Shown in pieces: positions 60,262-64,000 of a DNA stretch of 64,000 nucleotides. Source of the DNA: Haplosporangium gracile (lineage: Eukaryota > Mortierellomycota > Mortierellomycetes > Mortierellales > Mortierellaceae); contig JAAAUF010000017.1 of the NCBI GenBank assembly GCA_015499985.1, positions 43,626-107,625 on the forward strand, written 5' to 3'. A program made the translations under genes and the position numbers. The notes beneath the pieces were generated by a model. The model made no database searches. It saw nothing but the letters and a program-made list of their open reading frames with translations, and was not told the origin of the DNA. How positions within the stretch are numbered: the stretch's first letter is position 1; each line of letters opens with the position of its first letter.

Positions 60262-61363
60262 ATGGGCGGAACAGTGTCTCGAGAACACGCGAGGTTGCCC
60301 TTTGGCTACACCCATGCCCGCAAAGAGGATCATTCTTGTAGCGCTTCGGCCTCCTCTTCGGCCTCCAGGCGACTGCGTATTGCCAACCGGTTACTGCTTC
60401 TCAAAAGTCAAGATTCAACCACCTCTGTCACCCCACTCCAGTCCCCTCACCACCGCCTCCCTATCCCCGAAGACGAGTCCCACCTTGGTGGTGGTGGTAG
60501 TGCCGCCACTGGAGCCACTGGAGTCATATCGAACGGAGAGGGAGGACTTGTTGGTCCGACTGGATTCATAGCCGCCCACCAGTCGCTCCCGTCCCTCTCC
60601 AGCCAGGACGATGACGATGGTGATAATGCAGAAATTGTGTCGTTGAGCTCGATTCTGAATCAAGGTCCTGAATTCAAATTGCAATGGCATGCGGTCAGTC
60701 AGGATCTGGATCTGGATCCCAATGTCCACACCTACCCATACCCGTACACCTATCCCATCCCATACCCAAGAGCGTCGGCTGTGGTTGCCACGGGATCTGA
60801 GGGGGCAAAGTCATCGACACCGATGGCGGAAGCCCAGGCCCAGGTCCAGGTCCAGACCGCGGAGGATAATAACAACCACCATATGATGATGACGATGGTG
60901 TCTTCTCCTTCTTCTCCCTCCTCTTCTAATATTCGATCTCCTGCTTCTGCATCTGCTTGTGCCTGTGCTCCCACTGCTAATGCTGCTGCTTGTAGTGATG
61001 ATGATTATGAAACAGCTGCAGGAGGTGCATGTTCTAACCCTGGGTTGGGCTCTCCAGCCTCGCTTATGCTCATATCAGCCACATCAGCAGCAGCAGCGGT
61101 AGCTACCCACCGCAAGGACGTCAAGGACAAGGACGCCCATCTGACTGATCCATCAGGCGCCACTTCCCTTAGTCCACTTAGTCCCCTTAGTCCCCTAGTT
61201 ATAGCCAGCCAACCGCACGCGTCGCTCCAGTCTCAGTCAAGAACCACCGTTACCATCTCTACCGCCGCAGTCACCGCCACCAATTCACACACCTTCATCC
61301 ACCATCCACAGGCCCTCTCTCTATTCGCCTTACCTTCAACCGGCAACACCCTCAGCGACAAAA

Positions 61364-61401
<38 letters not shown>

Positions 61402-63794
61402 GGACTGAACACAGTTTACGACAACAGCACTAACAACAATACCACAGCCACTCATCAACAACAAGAAGAAAACAACACTGAAGCTGTTCATATCTCACCG
61501 CAACGGACAACGCAAAGCTTGAACCCCCTTCGACTATTATTGTCGCAGCAGGATCTGATTGGATCAGCAAGCACGATCTCTGAGGACGACTTTGATGATT
61601 CTGGCGATGAATTGAAGGGTCCCAGCGACCGCAAAATGGACCTAATCGCTGCCTTGGGGATCGCTGACATGCCCGACCGCGCACCCAGCCCTGGACCACA
61701 AGACATCCCCTTCAGCTTTTTCACAGAGGAACCCACCTTCCATGCTCTTCAGGATCCAACAAGTTGTCATCTCTTTAACAACACGAGGCGATACACGACC
61801 GACGGAAGTGGATACTCAAAGGGCAAGGAGGTTCGCAGGCCATGGATGGACATGACCGACGAAATTGTTGTTCACCTGCCACAGGGCTTTTTCGATCGCT
61901 ATGGATCTCTTCAACAGGATCCGGGCGGTGATAGTCTGAGTGATGACTTTGATGTCGAGCTCGAGCAGGAGGAGCTACCACGGTCGTCTCGTCGACTTGG
62001 CAAGCGATTGAATCTTGGAAACACGGGCTACTCGACTCCGGGTGTCAACTTTGGTGGACATAATGTTTCAGCAAACACGGCGATGATGATGAACATGATG
62101 ATGCTCTCTACTCCAGATGAGGATGTAGCCCATCTGAGCCCTATTCCTTTCTCTGAACTTCCAAGTCTGACCAACATTGGTCTCTGCTCCCACGGAATCG
62201 TCAAGCTGTCTTCTAACATTCGTCTCCTCTCATCTACCACCTGTCTTCAAGTGTAAGGTTACCTTCATGGCTTCCTCGATTTGGATACATTGTGGGGTTG
62301 CAGAGAAGGATGTAGTACTAATTATGATCCTTATGTAACGCGTGTCCTCATAGCTGCTGTAACGACCTATGTGTAATCCCACCCGAGATTGGCTTCCTCC
62401 GTAACTTGACACTTCTGGATCTCTCCAAGAACAGCCTGATGACCATCCCAGACTCAATCCGGTTCCTGACAAAACTCGTTGACCTGCGACTAAGCAGCAA
62501 CTTTATCGACACCCTCCCACCCTCGATCGGTGAACTCACAAAGCTGACCCACCTCAGTCTAGAGAATAACCAACTCAAGCATGTCCCCCTTCAATTGGGC
62601 CTACTCAAGGCCCTTACACACCTCATCCTCGACGACAACCCCATCACAGTCCTCCCAGCCGAAGTCGGTCAACTCCAGTACCTGCGTCGACTCAAACTGG
62701 AACGATGCCCGCTTGTCCGAGAGTTTGTCCATTCGCCCGTCCATACGCCTCCGACGCTGATGGAACTGGCTGCGAGGGTGATCTTGCGGCAGGGGATGGT
62801 GGTCCCATCATTGATGCCGTCCCATTTGAAATCTTATCTCAGGACGTCGCAGAGATGTAGTTTCTGTGATGGGCCGTATTTTGAGTCGTCTGTTAAGCGT
62901 GGCAAGATGATTGCTAAGAATGAGCTTTTGGTGCCGCTTGAGTATACTCTCTGTATGCCGCATTGGAACACGGAAATGGAACGCGTCAAGTTGCTCTTTG
63001 GACCCCGTCCGGTGACATCCCCTAAACCATGCACTCCTCGACGGACAGCTGCGGCGACGGGATTGTTGGCCACTACTTCCGAGGCCGGAGCAGCAGCAGG
63101 AACGGCAGCGGCGGTGACTACATCGGCTACGACAACAACTCGACGACACATGAAATCGGAATCTACTGGTCCGGTCCTGGCTTCAACTGCTGCAAGCGTA
63201 CTGGGAGGGGACAGTTCTTCGCCAGTCTCGGCCTATCCGGTCGGGCAAGCACCGCTCACCTTCTCCCTGACCCCTCTCAGCGCGACTTCAGTCACTGTAC
63301 CGCCAATTTCAGAGACGTCGAGTCCTAACAGCAGCGGTGGCAGTGGCAATGGCAGTAGTACTCGCAAGAGCCATGGATTCCGCTCAAAACTGGGCTCTTC
63401 AGGCGGTAGCGGTATCTGGGCTACCGCTATTGGATCTGGAAGCAGCAGCAGTGGAGGCAACAGCAGTGGATGGTTCTCATCATCGAACAACAACAGCGAG
63501 ACCAACCTCACATCCGCCGCTGCGTCTGGATTATCACCCCTGCAATCCTTTTCCTCGGTGAGCACCATGGCTTCCATCGCAACCGCCGCGGGGGTCTCAG
63601 AAACTACTACAGCCACATACCCAGAGTTGTCGAGCATGAGTATGAGCATGAGTATAAGCATGGCGACCACCGCGCTACCCCTCAACTCACGGTCTTCGTT
63701 TTCGTTACGCACAAAGAAGTCTCGGTTCTCGAACCCGTTTGCGTTATCTCGTGCTAACAATAGTGGTAGTATTGTTGGTGGAGGAGAACGATGA
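60262..63794 (+). CDS. Leucine-rich repeat protein with potential N-myristoylation
   Basis: Exons 60262-62252 and 62354-63794 give 1143 residues. The start MGGTVSREH fits an N-myristoylation signal (Gly2, Ser6), which would place it at membranes; the upstream in-frame reading is CT-rich low complexity and was not used. Residues 10-640 are disordered, with SPLSPLSPL, Asn/Asp and His/Gln runs. The LRRs start at about 640 and continue over the junction: LQVCCNDLCVIPPEIG, LTLLDLSKNSLMTIPDSI, LVDLRLSSNFIDTLPPSIG, LTHLSLENNQLKHVPLQLG, LTHLILDDNPITVLPAEVG and LRRLKLERCPLVREF. After them comes a Cys/His segment: LKSYLRTSQRCSFCDGPYF, then LVPLEYTLCMPHWN. The rest is Ser/Gly/Thr-rich. LRRs of this plant/Shoc2-like type scaffold signalling proteins; the partner is unknown. 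Confidence 0.88.
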
Positions 63795-64000
63795 AGCCCT
63801 TACTCTCCTTAAACACTTTTCTCTCTCATTTCACATGCGCCTCCTCTCTCTTCTCTCTTTTTTTCTCCCTTCTCCTCACTCCTCCCTTGTCTTTTTTTCT
63901 ATCCTTCCCTTCTGTTTATCGTAATAATAAATTAATTTTTGTTTTGTTTCTCGTTTTCGAGATTATTGTAACAATGCATGAATATTTGGGTGTTTAATTA

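Overview
The window is nuclear DNA of a fungus. Every recognisable gene is a eukaryotic family broken by short GT-AG introns of roughly 50 to 500 bases. Several families are fungal in flavour: Stc1-like, DUF3712/Tag1, Bst1, Dbp7 and T5orf172 with a zinc motif. Pyrimidine-rich promoters, moderate GC and many short introns fit an early-diverging lineage such as Mortierellomycota, but that placement is an inference from style, not from a marker gene. I see no rRNA, tRNA, CRISPR array or intact transposon.

Layout, left to right. 1-9 kb: an ER-type class I alpha-mannosidase (-), PRPP synthetase (-), a small Stc1-like zinc protein (-) and, divergent from it, a DUF1295 membrane enzyme (+). 9-16.9 kb: a long low-complexity protein with a divergent DH (RhoGEF-like) segment (-), then 3.6 kb of gene-poor pyrimidine-rich DNA. 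16.9-20.7 kb: a PAQR receptor-like membrane protein and a GNAT acetyltransferase (both +). 20.8-25.8 kb: two head-to-tail minus-strand genes sharing a Cys-Cys-Cys-His motif; one also has a T5orf172 (GIY-YIG-like) domain, and the other carries four copies of the motif, one per exon. 25.8-28.5 kb: no convincing gene.

28.5-42.7 kb is a dense plus-strand run: DUF3712 vacuolar-type membrane protein, Dbp7 RNA helicase, Bst1/PGAP1 GPI inositol deacylase and a CWF19L1/Drn1-like protein with four zinc knuckles. 43-50.3 kb (-): a coiled-coil tail-anchored protein with an EF-hand-like N-terminus (KASH5-like layout) and a NUDCD1-like CS-domain protein. 50.8-54.5 kb (+): a Siz/PIAS SUMO E3 ligase. 54.8-57.5 kb (-): a mitochondrial carrier with a 12-nt microexon. 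57.5-60.3 kb: intergenic DNA with a strong inverted repeat between two ACGCGT boxes. 60.3-63.8 kb (+): a leucine-rich-repeat protein with a potential N-myristoylation start.

Most genes are unrelated housekeeping functions: glycoprotein and GPI processing, nucleotide supply, ribosome biogenesis, splicing, sumoylation. The exon models were joined by hand; reading phase was checked at each junction and total lengths divide by three. The least ordinary locus is the zinc-module pair at 20.8-25.8 kb.
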